From the NCBI RefSeq assembly GCF_900453205.1, contig NZ_UGQU01000002.1, positions 124,001 to 188,000 of the forward strand: a stretch of DNA of 64,000 bases, read 5' to 3'. Source of the stretch: Moraxella lacunata. Its GTDB lineage: Bacteria; Pseudomonadota; Gammaproteobacteria; Pseudomonadales; Moraxellaceae. Within the stretch, counting starts at the first letter, position 1; every line of letters starts with the position of its first letter. The translations under genes were made by a program, and so were the position numbers. Below are positions 33,937 to 44,663 of this stretch, piece after piece. Under the pieces are notes generated by a model that was not told where the DNA came from, ran no database searches, and saw nothing but the letters and a program-made list of their open reading frames with translations.

Positions 33937-34941
33937 TTAATACCCCAAACTATTTAACGCCCGCTCATCATCGCTCCACCCTTTTTTGACTTTGACCCAT
34001 AAGGTGAGCATGATTTTCTTATCAAACAGCTTTTCCATGTCTTGGCGAGCTTCTATGCCGACTTGCTTAATGCGTGAGCCTTTGTCGCCGATGACAATGG
34101 TTTTTTGCCCTGCCCGCTCCACAAAAATGGTGGCATCAATAAAGGTACAGGCTTTTCGCCATTTGCCTGTTTCGGGGTCTTTGTGAGCAGGTTCGTCTTT
34201 GAAAGTGTCAATTTGCACGGTCAAATCATACGGCACTTCATCGCCAGACGCTCGCATGATTTTTTCACGGATAATCTCGCTCGCCAAAAACCGCTCACTG
34301 CGGTCGGTAATCTGCTCGGGGTCAAAAATCGGCGGACGGGTCGGCAAAAAGCCTGCAATCACGTCCATAAGCCTATCTAAGTTATGCCCACGCAAGGCGG
34401 ACACAGGCACAATGTCGGCAAAATCAAAACTTTCTTGGTATTCGCCGATGAGTGGCAAAAGTTTGGATTTATCCTTAATAGTATCAGCTTTGTTGATGAC
34501 AAGCACCACAGGCAGATTGGTCGCTGACAGTTTTTCAAGGGTCAAAAGGTCGTCTTCTCGCCACTGGACACTGTCCACCACAAACAGCACCAAATCCACG
34601 TCTGACAAGGCGGACACGGCAGTTTTGTTCATACGCTCGTTGATTGCTTTAACTTCTTTGGTGTGAATGCCGGGGGTGTCCACAAACACCATTTGGCAAG
34701 TGTCGTTGGTCAAAATGCCATGAATGCGATGACGTGTGGTCTGCGGTTTACGGCTGGTAATGGATAATTTTTGCCCAAGCAAATGGTTCATGAGCGTGGA
34801 TTTGCCCACGTTGGGGCGACCGACAATCGCCACAAACCCTGCTTTAAAGTCATCAGAAATCACAGGCGTGGGATTGTCATTGAAAAAGGCGGAAATGGTA
34901 TTTTCGTTATTGGTCTGGTTTTGGTCGTGTGCGTTTGTCAT
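33937..34941 (-). CDS. era: Ribosome-associated GTPase Era
   Basis: GTPase that binds the 3' end of 16S rRNA and is needed for 30S assembly. 334 residues from ATG 34941 (AGGAAAACC upstream). There is a ~35-residue N-terminal extension, rich in Asn, before AGFVAIVGRPNVGKST (G1 41-49). Then TTRHRIHGILT (G2), VFVDTPGIHTKE (G3), NKAD (G4), VSALRG (G5). The C-terminal KH domain begins near 235, with VVIGDKGSRIKQVGIEARQDME. Last gene of the lepA-lepB-DUF4845-rnc-era set. The gap from rnc (247 bp) carries a repeat relic. Confidence 0.95.
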   Translation of the reverse strand: MTNAHDQNQTNNENTISAFFNDNPTPVISDDFKAGFVAIVGRPNVGKSTLMNHLLGQKLSITSRKPQTTRHRIHGILTNDTCQMVFVDTPGIHTKEVKAINERMNKTAVSALSDVDLVLFVVDSVQWREDDLLTLEKLSATNLPVVLVINKADTIKDKSKLLPLIGEYQESFDFADIVPVSALRGHNLDRLMDVIAGFLPTRPPIFDPEQITDRSERFLASEIIREKIMRASGDEVPYDLTVQIDTFKDEPAHKDPETGKWRKACTFIDATIFVERAGQKTIVIGDKGSRIKQVGIEARQDMEKLFDKKIMLTLWVKVKKGWSDDERALNSLGY

Positions 34942-35094
34942 GGTTTTCCTAAATTGTAAAAATAAGGGCAATGCTGTCATTATATAACGACAACACAGGC
35001 GGGGCAAATGGTATTTGTAAATGTGGGTTGGTTTGGGAATTTAAAATACGAATGATTAAAAATGGGTGGTGATTTGGGTTGTTTTAGGGTTGTG

Positions 35095-35172
35095 GATTTG
35101 TAGGGGCGAATTACATTTGCCCTGTGATAACGTCTTGATTTTTGGGCGAATATGATTCGCCCCTACGGTTCA
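35095..35172. repeat. Relic of the 140-bp MITE between rnc and era
   Basis: Contains GTAGGGGCGAATTACATTTG and GGGCGAATATGATTCGCCCC with TTTGCCCTGTGATAACGTCT between, close to the interior of the 140-bp element in reverse orientation. The GGTATTGTT ends are not visible, so it is a worn copy. Confidence 0.7.
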
Positions 35173-35188
35173 AAATTTACAATATGCT

Positions 35189-35932
35189 TTATAACGCCTT
35201 AGGTTTTTCCAATTTATTGAGCTGATTTATCATGCGTTCGGCACATTTTTGCTCGGCAATACGTCTGCTCTCGCCCGTCTCGGTAATGGGCGTGCAGTCC
35301 GCCACAGCCACAGTACATTTCACCACAAAGGTTTGATTGGGGGCGTTGCCAATGGTATCCATAAGCGTATAAGTCGGCAGGGGCAGTTTATTGCCTTGAA
35401 GCCATTCTTGCAGGCGGGACTTGGCGTCTTTTAGCACTTTTTCTTCGCCCACTTCGGTAATCAAGGTCTCATACCAGCATTTAACCAAGCCTTTCACTCG
35501 CTCAATATCGCCACTGTCTAAATACACGGACGCCAAAATCGCCTCCACCGCATCAGCTAAAATACTAGCACGGTGTCGCCCACCACCTTTACGCTCGCCC
35601 ACGCCCAGTATCAGATGAGATGACAACTCCAACTTCTCGGCAATCTGCACAAGGGTCTCTTGGCGTACCAATGTGGCACGCATACGGGTCAGCTTACCCT
35701 CGTCATGACGGGGAAAAAAGGTAAACAATGCCTCGGCAATCACCGCCCCCAAAAGAGCATCACCCAAAAACTCCAAACGCTCATAGCTCATCTTGGGGTC
35801 ATACGAGCGGTGTGTTAAGGCACGTCTGAGCAAATTGGGGTCGTTAAAGGTGTAGCCCAATTTTGAGCAAAGGGCGGGGTAGCCCTGCTCGAAGGTAGCA
35901 AAATGTGTCGGCAATGTGGTGTGTTTAGACAT
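35189..35932 (-). CDS. rnc: Ribonuclease III
   Basis: Double-strand-specific endoribonuclease for rRNA processing and some mRNA decay, acting as a dimer. The protein has 247 residues. The RNase III signature YERLEFLGDALLG (50-62) holds the catalytic Glu and Asp, with DAVEAILASVYLDSG as the second acidic patch. A double-stranded RNA-binding domain is at ~165-240 (DAKSRLQEWLQGNKLPLPTY, ESRRIAEQKCAERMI). Five bp separate it from DUF4845. All active residues are intact. Confidence 0.96.
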   Translation of the reverse strand: MSKHTTLPTHFATFEQGYPALCSKLGYTFNDPNLLRRALTHRSYDPKMSYERLEFLGDALLGAVIAEALFTFFPRHDEGKLTRMRATLVRQETLVQIAEKLELSSHLILGVGERKGGGRHRASILADAVEAILASVYLDSGDIERVKGLVKCWYETLITEVGEEKVLKDAKSRLQEWLQGNKLPLPTYTLMDTIGNAPNQTFVVKCTVAVADCTPITETGESRRIAEQKCAERMINQLNKLEKPKAL

Positions 35933-35937
35933 AACTC

Positions 35938-36330
35938 TTACTTGGCGTCGGCTGCGGTAATGTCTTTTTCAAAGCGATTGACAATAAAGGTGTTGCCATA
36001 GAAGTTGCTTTCTACCTCGTATTGGCTTTTGACCGCCAATGCCCCAGGGGTTTTGTTGGTAAAGACAATCATTTCTTCTGGCTTGGTATTATAGTTGGCA
36101 TTGATAGACAACTGCTGAGATAAGCTCTGCATGAACTGACGCTCGTTTTGCTTGGCATCATTGGCTTTTTTAAGCTCGCCTGCCACCAATTTGGTGAATT
36201 GATAATCACCAACATAAGCAGGAATAATCCCAAGTCCCAGCTTGATGATGATACCTGCCATCGCCAAACCGACAATAATCGTGGTAACGCTCGCCCCACG
36301 TTGGTTGGTTAATGAAGTTAGTTGTTGCAT
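35938..36330 (-). CDS. DUF4845 membrane-anchored protein
   Basis: 130-residue protein with one N-terminal hydrophobic helix (TTIIVGLAMAGIIIKLGLGII) and a soluble remainder. It resembles the pseudopilin-like DUF4845 family that always lies between lepB and rnc in gammaproteobacteria. No known activity. Cotranscribed with its neighbours by spacing. Confidence 0.88.
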   Translation of the reverse strand: MQQLTSLTNQRGASVTTIIVGLAMAGIIIKLGLGIIPAYVGDYQFTKLVAGELKKANDAKQNERQFMQSLSQQLSINANYNTKPEEMIVFTNKTPGALAVKSQYEVESNFYGNTFIVNRFEKDITAADAK

Positions 36331-36359
36331 ATCACACCTGTTAAGTTTATGTTAAGCGA

Positions 36360-37475
36360 CTAATCAATCGCTCCTGCTCGCCCAAAGCTGGGTAGATTAA
36401 ACCCAGGCTCTTTGTGCATCCAAATATAAGTTGCCCTGCCTGCCAAATGACTCTCTGGCACAAAGCCCCAAAACCGCCCGTCTTCACTGCGGTCTCTGTT
36501 ATCGCCCATGACAAAATACTGTCCAGTTGGCACGGTAATTTGCCATGCTGTGCCACCTGATATGGCAGTTTGTGGTGAGTTTTTTAATAAGAATGGAGCA
36601 ATGGACGCACTATTTAAATCGCCCAAATAACGCACCGTATAGTCGTGCTCACCCAATGTCTCACGGTAATAGTGAGCATGCTTTTCTTCTTCCAAGCCAT
36701 ATTTGGCACGCTCTTCATCGGACAGGCGATGACTCTCAATCACAGCTGGCATCAGCTTGGCATTGAGCTTATCCGCCATTTGGTAATCCACGGGTGTTGT
36801 ATTTACCGCTTGCCCATTAATAGACAGCACGCCATTACTAAATGCCACCGTATCTCCCGGCAGACCTATCATGCGTTTGATGTAGTAGCGTTTGGGGTTT
36901 TCAGGATAGCGGAACACCACCACATCACCGTGCTTGGGACTGCCCGTGTTTAAAATCTTGGTATGCGTAATTGGCAATCTTAGTCCATAAGATGCTTTAT
37001 TGACAATGATAAAATCGCCCGTGTATAGGCTTGGCACCATCGAGCTTGATGGGATATTAAAAGGCTCAACCACAAACGAACGCACCAACACGATGATGAG
37101 CAAGATGGGCAGGTACTCATACGCCCACTGCACTAATTTTGGCTCAACCGCCGGTTCGCCCACGTTCATCCCTGCCTGCTTTTGTGCCTCGGCTAGGGTA
37201 CGTCTGGCTTCATTATAGACAAGCGACTGATTTTTGAGCATCTCTGGCGTATGTTCATTGCCGATGAACTCAGCCGGTGCCTCATCATGTCCAAAACGCA
37301 CGAGTGTCGCTTTAAACTCTTTTTCCACTTGCTCCAAATGAGTCTGAGCGTGTAAGATGAGCTTGGTTTGCTTGGCGACCAATTTATGCTGTTTTAACAC
37401 AAATTTATCCGCCAAATACGCCACCAGTAACACCAGCGTAACAGGCACCAAGATTAAATTAATGTCAAATTCCAC
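36360..37475 (-). CDS. lepB: Signal peptidase I
   Basis: Membrane serine protease that cuts Sec and Tat signal peptides. The protein has 371 residues, longer than the ~320 of E. coli. The N-terminal helix (residues ~5-22) is followed by a long charged loop (24-113), then a second helix YLPILLIIVLVRSFVV. Active Ser145 is in PSSSMVPSLYTGDF and Lys200 in RYYIKRMIGLPGD. The late GDNRDRSEDGRFWGFVPESHL box is intact. Starts MEFDINLILVPVTL. lepA is 51 bp upstream. Confidence 0.94.
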   Translation of the reverse strand: MEFDINLILVPVTLVLLVAYLADKFVLKQHKLVAKQTKLILHAQTHLEQVEKEFKATLVRFGHDEAPAEFIGNEHTPEMLKNQSLVYNEARRTLAEAQKQAGMNVGEPAVEPKLVQWAYEYLPILLIIVLVRSFVVEPFNIPSSSMVPSLYTGDFIIVNKASYGLRLPITHTKILNTGSPKHGDVVVFRYPENPKRYYIKRMIGLPGDTVAFSNGVLSINGQAVNTTPVDYQMADKLNAKLMPAVIESHRLSDEERAKYGLEEEKHAHYYRETLGEHDYTVRYLGDLNSASIAPFLLKNSPQTAISGGTAWQITVPTGQYFVMGDNRDRSEDGRFWGFVPESHLAGRATYIWMHKEPGFNLPSFGRAGAID

Positions 37476-37526
37476 AAGCCACCTTTATCATAAATATCTG
37501 CAAGTTTTATACCAATTTAGAAAGCC

Positions 37527-39326
37527 TTAGCCGTCCACTTTTAGCACTGCCAAAAACGCCTCTTGGGGGATTTCTACACTACCTACCTGCTTCATGCGTT
37601 TTTTACCTGCTTTTTGTTTCTCTAACAATTTCTTTTTACGACTTACGTCCCCGCCATAACACTTGGCAAGTACGTCCTTACGCATGGCTTTGACGGTGGA
37701 GCGAGCAATAATCTGCGAACCAATCGCCGCTTGAATGGCAACATCAAACATCTGTCTTGGAATCAGCTCTTTCATTTTTTCAACAAGCTGATTACCACGA
37801 CGGCGAGCGTGTTCTTGATGGCAAATCATGGCAAGGGCGTCCACTTTTTCACCATTGATAAGTACGTCCACACGAGCCAATTTATCCGCTTGATAACGTT
37901 CAAAGCCATAATCTAAGGACGCAAAGCCACGACTTGCCGATTTTAATTTATCAAAAAAGTCCATGACCACCTCGCCCATCGGAATGTCAAAGACGACTTG
38001 CACTTGGCGAGCCATAAACTTCATGTCCACCTGCACGCTACGACGTTCAATGGCAAGCGTGATGACGTTGCCCAGATATTCTTGTGGCACCAAAATATTG
38101 CAACGGGCAATCGGCTCACGAAACTCTTGGATTGTGCCTGTATCGGGGAGCTTGGACGGGTTGTCCACATAGACAATGTCGCCATTTTTTTTGACGACTT
38201 CATAAATCACACTTGGGGCGGTTGTGATAAGGTCAAGGTCATATTCTCGTTCAAGCCGTTCTTGGATAATCTCCATATGGAGCATTCCCAAAAAGCCACA
38301 GCGAAAACCAAAGCCCAATGCCTCGGACGTGTCAGGCTCAAAAAATAAAGCAGTGTCGTTGATTTGTAGCTTTTGCAAGGCTTCACGGAATTTTTCAAAA
38401 TCAGACGAATCAATGGGGAACATACCCGCATACACCTGCGGAGTTACTTTTTTAAAGCCAGCAATGCTATCCACCTCGGGCGTTTTGGCAAGGGTAATGG
38501 TGTCACCCACAGGAGCCCCTGCAATGTCCTTAATCCCTGCGATGATAAAGCCCACTTCGCCCGCCTGCAAACGATGCGTTTCAAGGCGTTTTGGGGTAAA
38601 GACGCCAATGGAAGTAACCAAATGGCTCTCGCCTGTGGATTTGATAAAAATCTTATCGCCTGTTTTGACTTGCCCTTCACGCACACGCACCAAAGACACC
38701 ACGCCCAGATAATTATCAAACCATGAATCAATAATCAAGGCTTGCAAGGGAGCATCTCGGTCGCCTTGCGGGGCAGGGATTTTCTCCACTAGGGCTTGTA
38801 GCAATTCATCAATGCCCACGCCTGTTTTGGCGGACACCCTAGGAGCATCCACCGCCTCAATGCCGATGATGTCCTCAATCTCCTCGATGACACGCTCAGG
38901 CTCAACCTGTGGTAAGTCAATTTTGTTTAACACAGGTAAAACCTCTAAGTCTTGCTCAATGGCAGTGTAACAGTTTGCCACGCTTTGGGCTTCTACGCCT
39001 TGGGCAGCGTCCACGACAAGTAACGCCCCTTCACAGGCAGCAAGCGAGCGAGATACTTCATAAGAAAAGTCCACGTGTCCAGGGGTGTCAATGAAGTTGA
39101 GCTGATATTTTTCGCCACTCGGATGATTGTAATATAGCGTTACCGATTGGGCTTTGATGGTAATGCCACGCTCACGCTCAATATCCATGCTGTCAAGCAC
39201 CTGAGCCTGCATTTCACGGTCAGATAGACCGCCACACACCTGAATAAAACGGTCGGCAAGGGTGGATTTGCCGTGGTCGATGTGGGCGATGATAGAAAAA
39301 TTACGGATATGAGAAAGTGCGGTCAT
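37527..39326 (-). CDS. lepA: Elongation factor 4 (LepA)
   Basis: Translational GTPase of the ribosome, said to back-translocate or aid assembly. 599 residues as usual. G1 AHIDHGKST (14-22), G2 [11 protein letters not shown]3 [13 protein letters not shown]4 NKIDLP, G5 VSAKTGVG. Then the EF-G-like domains and the C-terminal LepA-specific domain ending [23 protein letters not shown]. First gene of the lepA-lepB-DUF4845-rnc-era operon. Confidence 0.96.
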   Translation of the reverse strand: MTALSHIRNFSIIAHIDHGKSTLADRFIQVCGGLSDREMQAQVLDSMDIERERGITIKAQSVTLYYNHPSGEKYQLNFIDTPGHVDFSYEVSRSLAACEGALLVVDAAQGVEAQSVANCYTAIEQDLEVLPVLNKIDLPQVEPERVIEEIEDIIGIEAVDAPRVSAKTGVGIDELLQALVEKIPAPQGDRDAPLQALIIDSWFDNYLGVVSLVRVREGQVKTGDKIFIKSTGESHLVTSIGVFTPKRLETHRLQAGEVGFIIAGIKDIAGAPVGDTITLAKTPEVDSIAGFKKVTPQVYAGMFPIDSSDFEKFREALQKLQINDTALFFEPDTSEALGFGFRCGFLGMLHMEIIQERLEREYDLDLITTAPSVIYEVVKKNGDIVYVDNPSKLPDTGTIQEFREPIARCNILVPQEYLGNVITLAIERRSVQVDMKFMARQVQVVFDIPMGEVVMDFFDKLKSASRGFASLDYGFERYQADKLARVDVLINGEKVDALAMICHQEHARRRGNQLVEKMKELIPRQMFDVAIQAAIGSQIIARSTVKAMRKDVLAKCYGGDVSRKKKLLEKQKAGKKRMKQVGSVEIPQEAFLAVLKVDG

Positions 39327-39445
39327 GGTGTCTATAAAATTTAAATGATAACAGGATATTGTAGCAGTTTTTTAAAAAAATGCCTATAAAAATTCATCAC
39401 GGTGTGATAAATGATAAATATGGTGGTTGTGAAAAGGGGTTGGGC

Positions 39446-40666
39446 TTATTTGGTTGTTATCGCATCCTGTGCCAAACTTTGATAAAAGCCCGACAGCTCC
39501 CACGGGGCTTTACCATAAAACGAGCCGTTCAACTGCGTCTGCTCAATGAGATATTCCCTAAATTTTAGATAAAAATCACGGTCAGGGGCGGTCGGATTTA
39601 CCCAAAACTCATCCAAAGGCTTTTGGTCGGTCAGCCCTGCCACATCATACAAGGCACGCCCCATGATTTTGGTGGGTTTTTGATGATATACCGACTGCAA
39701 TGCGGTGGTGCTGTTTACCGTAATCATGCCCATACTTGCCTTCATCAGGCTTGGCAAGTGCATGTCACAGCCATAAAACACCCTGCCCTGCACCCCAAGC
39801 TCATCACCGAGCTTAGCAATCATGCGAGTATAGTCACGATGTCCACGGTCTAGCGGATGATGTTTAAACAGCAGACTCGTGCCACTGGGGGCATGCTTGG
39901 CAAAACTTATCATGACTTCACGAATAAAATCACGCACGTCCTGATAGTCGCTGTGATGGCTGATTTGTGAATCGTTATGCACCTGCAAACTAACGAGATA
40001 GAAGTTTTTTTGCCCAACCAGTCGCTCTTGCAAACGTTTGTCCGAATGATAACGGGTAAACTTACGCACAGGGGCTTTGACCCACGCCCACGCTTCCGCC
40101 CATAGGGACAAGCCCCGATAATGCTCATAATGCGGATATCGCCACTGCCCCACAAACACCGCCACATAATACACCATGCTCGCCACACACAGCCGATAAA
40201 AACGGTTGTCGGTAAATTCTGGCTTGTCATTTGCCCGTTGCAGGGTATCAATGAGCGTTGAGTCCAGTCGTGAATAGCCGTTAATGCCATGCTCTTCTAG
40301 GGTGATATAATCAGGTCGCAGATAACCCTCTTCAAAGACAAAAAAGGCAATCCCTAACCGCTCGCACACCTGCCGTGCAATCTCATGATAAGGGCGACAG
40401 TCGTTAAAACAAACCACCGCTTTTAGCTGTTTGTCATCAATGAGTTTGGTTAAAAATTCATCAAACTCACTTTGACGCCCCCGAAAATTACTCATCTTGT
40501 CCTTGTGGCAATAAAAAAGAGCATCGCCTGCATTAAAATTAACCTTATGCACTCGCTTGCCCTCACTCATCAAAAATGTGGCAAAACGACAAAAAAACGT
40601 CCCCATTTTGCCTTGCAGTAGCAAAATATCATCATGAGATAGCAGACGTTTTAAGGTTAAAGACAT
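39446..40666 (-). CDS. kpsS: Capsule polysaccharide export protein KpsS (LipB type)
   Basis: Together with KpsC this cytoplasmic KDO-transferase attaches the KDO linker to the lipid anchor of group 2 capsules. 406 residues from ATG 40666; the upstream TTG at 40672 would add two residues. Seen: LLLQGKMGTFFCRFATFLMSEGK at the start, FNDCRPYHEIARQVCERLGI, FVFEEGYLRPDYIT (the conserved EGYLRP motif), and KHHPLDRGHRDY near 270. Last gene of the cluster. Confidence 0.9.
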   Translation of the reverse strand: MSLTLKRLLSHDDILLLQGKMGTFFCRFATFLMSEGKRVHKVNFNAGDALFYCHKDKMSNFRGRQSEFDEFLTKLIDDKQLKAVVCFNDCRPYHEIARQVCERLGIAFFVFEEGYLRPDYITLEEHGINGYSRLDSTLIDTLQRANDKPEFTDNRFYRLCVASMVYYVAVFVGQWRYPHYEHYRGLSLWAEAWAWVKAPVRKFTRYHSDKRLQERLVGQKNFYLVSLQVHNDSQISHHSDYQDVRDFIREVMISFAKHAPSGTSLLFKHHPLDRGHRDYTRMIAKLGDELGVQGRVFYGCDMHLPSLMKASMGMITVNSTTALQSVYHQKPTKIMGRALYDVAGLTDQKPLDEFWVNPTAPDRDFYLKFREYLIEQTQLNGSFYGKAPWELSGFYQSLAQDAITTK

Positions 40667-40775
40667 AGACAATCAAACAAGTAAAAAGATGATAAAAACT
40701 AACAAATGAAAATAAAAACTGATTAAAATACAAACAGTTGGCTGACGTATTTTACCATAGTTTTTATACAATTTT

Positions 40776-42941
40776 TTACCGTATGATGATTTTGCGTAAT
40801 TGCATGGCGGTGGTTTTGGCGTTTTGGGTCAGTCGTTTGGCAAGACTTGGCTTGGCGGTATGAGCTTGATTGTACAAATACTCGATGACTTGCTCAGGCG
40901 TGGCAAGTCCTATTCCATGCGGTAGATGATACATAGGATAAGTAATAAGCGTGCCATATATCAGCTCGTTTAGGGTTAATGGGAGCAGATTGGGGCGAGT
41001 GCGTCTGTTTAAGGCATTGATTTTGGGGTTGTTATCAATCTCAACCACATCATCGGTTAGTCCAAAACCTGCATAAAACGGCAAGCCATAACACGCCACC
41101 TTTTTATCTCGCAGCAGGGCTTCAAACCCTGTCAAAGAGCTTATTGTATGCACCACATCGCACACATCTAGGCAGTCGGGCATGGCGACATCGTGGGCGA
41201 TGATGTCCGCCAGATGATGATTGTCCGCCTTGCCGACCCTTAGCCCTGCCTCCACATCGGGGTGTGGCTTGTAGATAATCACATCATCAGGGAAATCGGC
41301 TCGCACCCTTGCCAAAAGCTCGCTGTTTTTTTTAATCACGCTCGTACATGTCTGTACAGATGCATCATCTTCAACTTGTCCGACCACCAGACGAATGGGG
41401 TGGTTTGATTTTAAACTATTGATTTGTCTGACAAAATCATGATTTTTGGTGGGGACGTTGTATTTACTCACTCGTTTGGTTAAAAGCAGTTCATGCAAGC
41501 CTTTGGCACGCTGTATCTCGTCATCAGTTAGGCAAATGCCGTTTAAAATCTGCTCCAAACGGCTCGGAGCGGTCGCATCAAAATAAATCCCCACATCGTC
41601 CATGACTACCGACAACGGGGCGATGAGCGTTGCCCCCAAGCCATTTGAACGGATAAAGCCGTCTTCCATGCACCAAATGGTGGGGTTTGTCATGCCACGT
41701 TTGGCAAGCTTGTCTTTTAACAGGCGTTTGGATTTTTGCCCCCATACGACATAATTGGTAGTATTAGATAAAGCGTCAAATACTTTACTGTCGGCACGTT
41801 TGGCACGTTTTTCATTGATACCATATGGCAAAAAAAACCACCATTTGCTTTTGGGTTTGACGGTCAAATTTACCTTATCAAATCCCAAAAATCCCCGCAC
41901 AAATGGCACTTTCCAGCGACTAAAATCATAAACGAGCAATTCTCTGCCAAGCCGATTTTGCCAATCACGGTTGGTGATGAGATAGTCCATGACCGTCTCT
42001 ATGTCGCACGCCTCTCCTGTGGCAGGATTGGCATAATGGCTATATCGTACATAACTGGCATAAAAAAGCTGACTAAGGCTTGCCTGTGTGATATTTAATG
42101 TTTGATAATGACGGATAAGGTTTTGATAAATGGGCGTATTTTTGACAAAATCATCATCGGTCAAGCCAAAGCCTGCGTACCAATTTACCCCAAAATTATA
42201 CACACGCTTGCCAAGCATTAACGCCTCAAATCCCATGTGCGAGCTGACTGTGTAGACCGCACAGGCTTGACGGATAAGGGCAATAGGGTTGCAGGGCGTA
42301 TCTAAATAGAACGGCGGAGCGATGTCGGTCGGGGTAAAATAGCCCTTGCCAGCAGGGTGTGCCTTTATCCAGATATTAGCATTGGAATACCGCTCTTTGG
42401 CGTGGGCGAGCATGGCAAAAAAACTGTCCGCACTCGCCCCTGCTCCTGTGATGGACGCATCATTTGCCACTTGGTCGATGATGATGATGTGGGGTTTGTC
42501 GTTATTTGCCAATGCCGATAAATCAGGGGCGGTGGTGGTTTGGTTATATTTGGATAATTGGTGTGTGATGATTTCGTTGATTAACTGCTGTGCGTGTCGT
42601 TCTTTGTCATCACTCCACTGTGCTACGCAATCAGCAATGAGTGCTTGCAAGCGGTTGGGGGTGGTTAGGTCAAAATACACGCCCAAATCGTCTTTGATAA
42701 AACTCGCCCCCACGCTGTGTATGCCACTGCCAAGCGAGCGTAAAAAGCCGTCTTCTACCGTGATGAGTGGTAAGTTGTACATTTCAGCAAAAGCGGTCGC
42801 CTTGCTACGGCTTGGTTTTTTTCCCCATGCTAGCACGGCTTGGGCAGTTTTGTCTTTATAAACAATGCTCGCCCCAAGTGCCACGCCAAGCAAGGGATTA
42901 TTTTTAATAATCCCTTTGGTGGCACAAGACAAACGCATCAT
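40776..42941 (-). CDS. kpsC: Capsule polysaccharide export protein KpsC (LipA type)
   Basis: 721-residue protein made of two copies of a beta-KDO transferase-like domain, as in KpsC. The N-terminal copy has VEDGFLRSLGSGI, IWIKAHPAGKG, YTVSSHMGFEALMLGKRVYNFGVNWYAGFGLTDD. The C-terminal copy has WCMEDGFIRSNGLGA, VIIYKPHPDVEAG, HTISSLTGFEALLRDKKVACYGLPFYAGFGLTDD. It adds KDO residues to the phosphatidylglycerol anchor of ABC-type capsules. The start ATG overlaps the kpsD stop (TGATG), so the two are translationally coupled. Confidence 0.93.
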   Translation of the reverse strand: MMRLSCATKGIIKNNPLLGVALGASIVYKDKTAQAVLAWGKKPSRSKATAFAEMYNLPLITVEDGFLRSLGSGIHSVGASFIKDDLGVYFDLTTPNRLQALIADCVAQWSDDKERHAQQLINEIITHQLSKYNQTTTAPDLSALANNDKPHIIIIDQVANDASITGAGASADSFFAMLAHAKERYSNANIWIKAHPAGKGYFTPTDIAPPFYLDTPCNPIALIRQACAVYTVSSHMGFEALMLGKRVYNFGVNWYAGFGLTDDDFVKNTPIYQNLIRHYQTLNITQASLSQLFYASYVRYSHYANPATGEACDIETVMDYLITNRDWQNRLGRELLVYDFSRWKVPFVRGFLGFDKVNLTVKPKSKWWFFLPYGINEKRAKRADSKVFDALSNTTNYVVWGQKSKRLLKDKLAKRGMTNPTIWCMEDGFIRSNGLGATLIAPLSVVMDDVGIYFDATAPSRLEQILNGICLTDDEIQRAKGLHELLLTKRVSKYNVPTKNHDFVRQINSLKSNHPIRLVVGQVEDDASVQTCTSVIKKNSELLARVRADFPDDVIIYKPHPDVEAGLRVGKADNHHLADIIAHDVAMPDCLDVCDVVHTISSLTGFEALLRDKKVACYGLPFYAGFGLTDDVVEIDNNPKINALNRRTRPNLLPLTLNELIYGTLITYPMYHLPHGIGLATPEQVIEYLYNQAHTAKPSLAKRLTQNAKTTAMQLRKIIIR

Positions 42942-44650
42942 CAGAGTTTGACAATCACGCCTGTCGCCACGGCAAGCTGATAGATGACCTGTGCAATGCC
43001 ACGAGCGATTTCCACTTTGCGAGTTTTGACTTTTGGCAACACCATAATCTCATCGCCCTGCTGTATGCGATAGGCGGTGTTAACCACGCTGGTTTCGCCG
43101 TTTTGATGCATGACCAAAATCTCTTCGCTGTCGGCATTATCATCAAATCCGCCTGACTTGGCGATGTAATCGCCCACCGTCAAATCGGCATTAAAGGTCA
43201 ATGCCCCTTGGTTACGCACTTGACCATTTACGGTGATGACGGACGTTTGGGCAGGGATATGAATGATGTCGCCCTGCTCCAAGATGATGTCCTGCCATGA
43301 GTTTGGCACGACCACCACACGCCCTGTCGGCTCAATGCGGCGAGCCTTATTGATGAACCGCTCCACCAGTTTGGCATCCTCAGAGCGTAGCTGGGCTTCT
43401 TCTCGGGTTGTGGACTGGGTAACCAGTGTCATCTCTTCTAGGCGGTCTAAGGCTCTGTTGATAGACACTTTTTGGCTTGCTTTGACTGATTCACGATAAA
43501 TTGTCAAATTATTGACATTGGCAAGGCTAGACGGTTCAAGCTGTGCGATGACATCTTTTAATCTTGACCCATAGGGTAGTACCACCGCCCCATTACCCTT
43601 GTGAGCCCCCGTGACCTGCACCGCTATCGTCCCTGCATGACGGTCGGAGGTGACCACGAGCGTGTCGCCATTTTGGACAGGGATGTTTTGTGCTTCATTT
43701 AGAGCATAGTATTCTGCCGTCTTCGCTTTACCTGAAGCTCTTGTGATACTGACGTTGGTCGCATCTGGCAGGGGGTTTGCAACAGCAAGCACGTCCGAGA
43801 TGGTCAAGTCATTGACCCCAAACTCAAAGACATATTCATTTTGTACTCGACCTGAGATGGAAAAGGTCTGTTTTTGGGGGGCGACATTAATTACATCCCC
43901 ATCTCTGAACGAAAATGGCGACAAACGCCCCATGATAAGAAAATCATACAGGTTAATTTGTTGGACAACCTGACCGCCACGCAGGATTTGCACATCAATA
44001 TAACTGCCACGCTTAGGGTCCACGCCCCCTGCACGGTCTAGGTAGGATAAGACACTATCGGCTGCCAATCCGCCATAGTACCCTGGTTGATTGACAAAGC
44101 CCGTGACAAACACTTTGACAGGTTGGGCTTGCTCCAAAGACGCATACACGCCCACATTAGAGCGGTAAATCCGTCCTATCGCCGACTGTACCACGCTTTG
44201 TAATTGCCCATTTTGCACGCCTGCAATGCGTACTGGCCCCACATTTGGCAAAAAGATATTACCCTGCGGGTCCACCGTCATCGTGGCGGCATACTGATAC
44301 GCCCCCCACATTCGCACTTGTACGTTATCGCCGACATTGATGACATAGCTGTCATTAAAAGTGGAGCCTGATGTGGTAGAGAACGCCCCACGAAAGAGCT
44401 GTTCACCAAAAATACGCACGTCTGTTTTGACATTTTGGATGACGGGACTATTGTTAATGATGGCATTGGTCGGCATACTTGCCATTGCCACCGCTTCGGC
44501 AGTGGTTGCCTCTGACGGCACGCCCGTACCATTGACCACGCCTGCCAGTCTGCCTGTATTATTGTCCGTGGCAAAATTGGTATTGGCAAAGGCAGTAACG
44601 CTTAGCATCAAAGCGGCGGCTAAGGGTGTTTTTATTAGCAAATGTTTCAT
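42941..44650 (-). CDS. kpsD: Capsule polysaccharide export protein KpsD/CtrA type (SLBB domains)
   Basis: Part of the outer-membrane or periplasmic export channel of ABC-type capsules. 569 residues, the size of KpsD (CtrA is shorter). Cleavable signal peptide (MKHLLIKTPLAAALMLSVTAFAN) without lipobox Cys. Poly-export motif YVINVGDNVQVRMWGAYQYA followed by SLBB repeats: PVKVFVTGFVNQPGYYGG (~180), IAVQVTGAHKGNGAVVLPYGS (~335), VITVNGQVRNQGALTFNADLTVGDYIAKSGG (~475). The cell-surface partner cannot be told from sequence alone. Confidence 0.88.
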   Translation of the reverse strand: MKHLLIKTPLAAALMLSVTAFANTNFATDNNTGRLAGVVNGTGVPSEATTAEAVAMASMPTNAIINNSPVIQNVKTDVRIFGEQLFRGAFSTTSGSTFNDSYVINVGDNVQVRMWGAYQYAATMTVDPQGNIFLPNVGPVRIAGVQNGQLQSVVQSAIGRIYRSNVGVYASLEQAQPVKVFVTGFVNQPGYYGGLAADSVLSYLDRAGGVDPKRGSYIDVQILRGGQVVQQINLYDFLIMGRLSPFSFRDGDVINVAPQKQTFSISGRVQNEYVFEFGVNDLTISDVLAVANPLPDATNVSITRASGKAKTAEYYALNEAQNIPVQNGDTLVVTSDRHAGTIAVQVTGAHKGNGAVVLPYGSRLKDVIAQLEPSSLANVNNLTIYRESVKASQKVSINRALDRLEEMTLVTQSTTREEAQLRSEDAKLVERFINKARRIEPTGRVVVVPNSWQDIILEQGDIIHIPAQTSVITVNGQVRNQGALTFNADLTVGDYIAKSGGFDDNADSEEILVMHQNGETSVVNTAYRIQQGDEIMVLPKVKTRKVEIARGIAQVIYQLAVATGVIVKL

Positions 44651-44663
44651 GTCTTATTTTCCA

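Noticed and set aside
39310-39325. Haemophilus-type DNA uptake word AAGTGCGGT near lepA
   Set aside because: A single occurrence in the coding start of lepA, with no enrichment in the window, so not a real uptake signal here.
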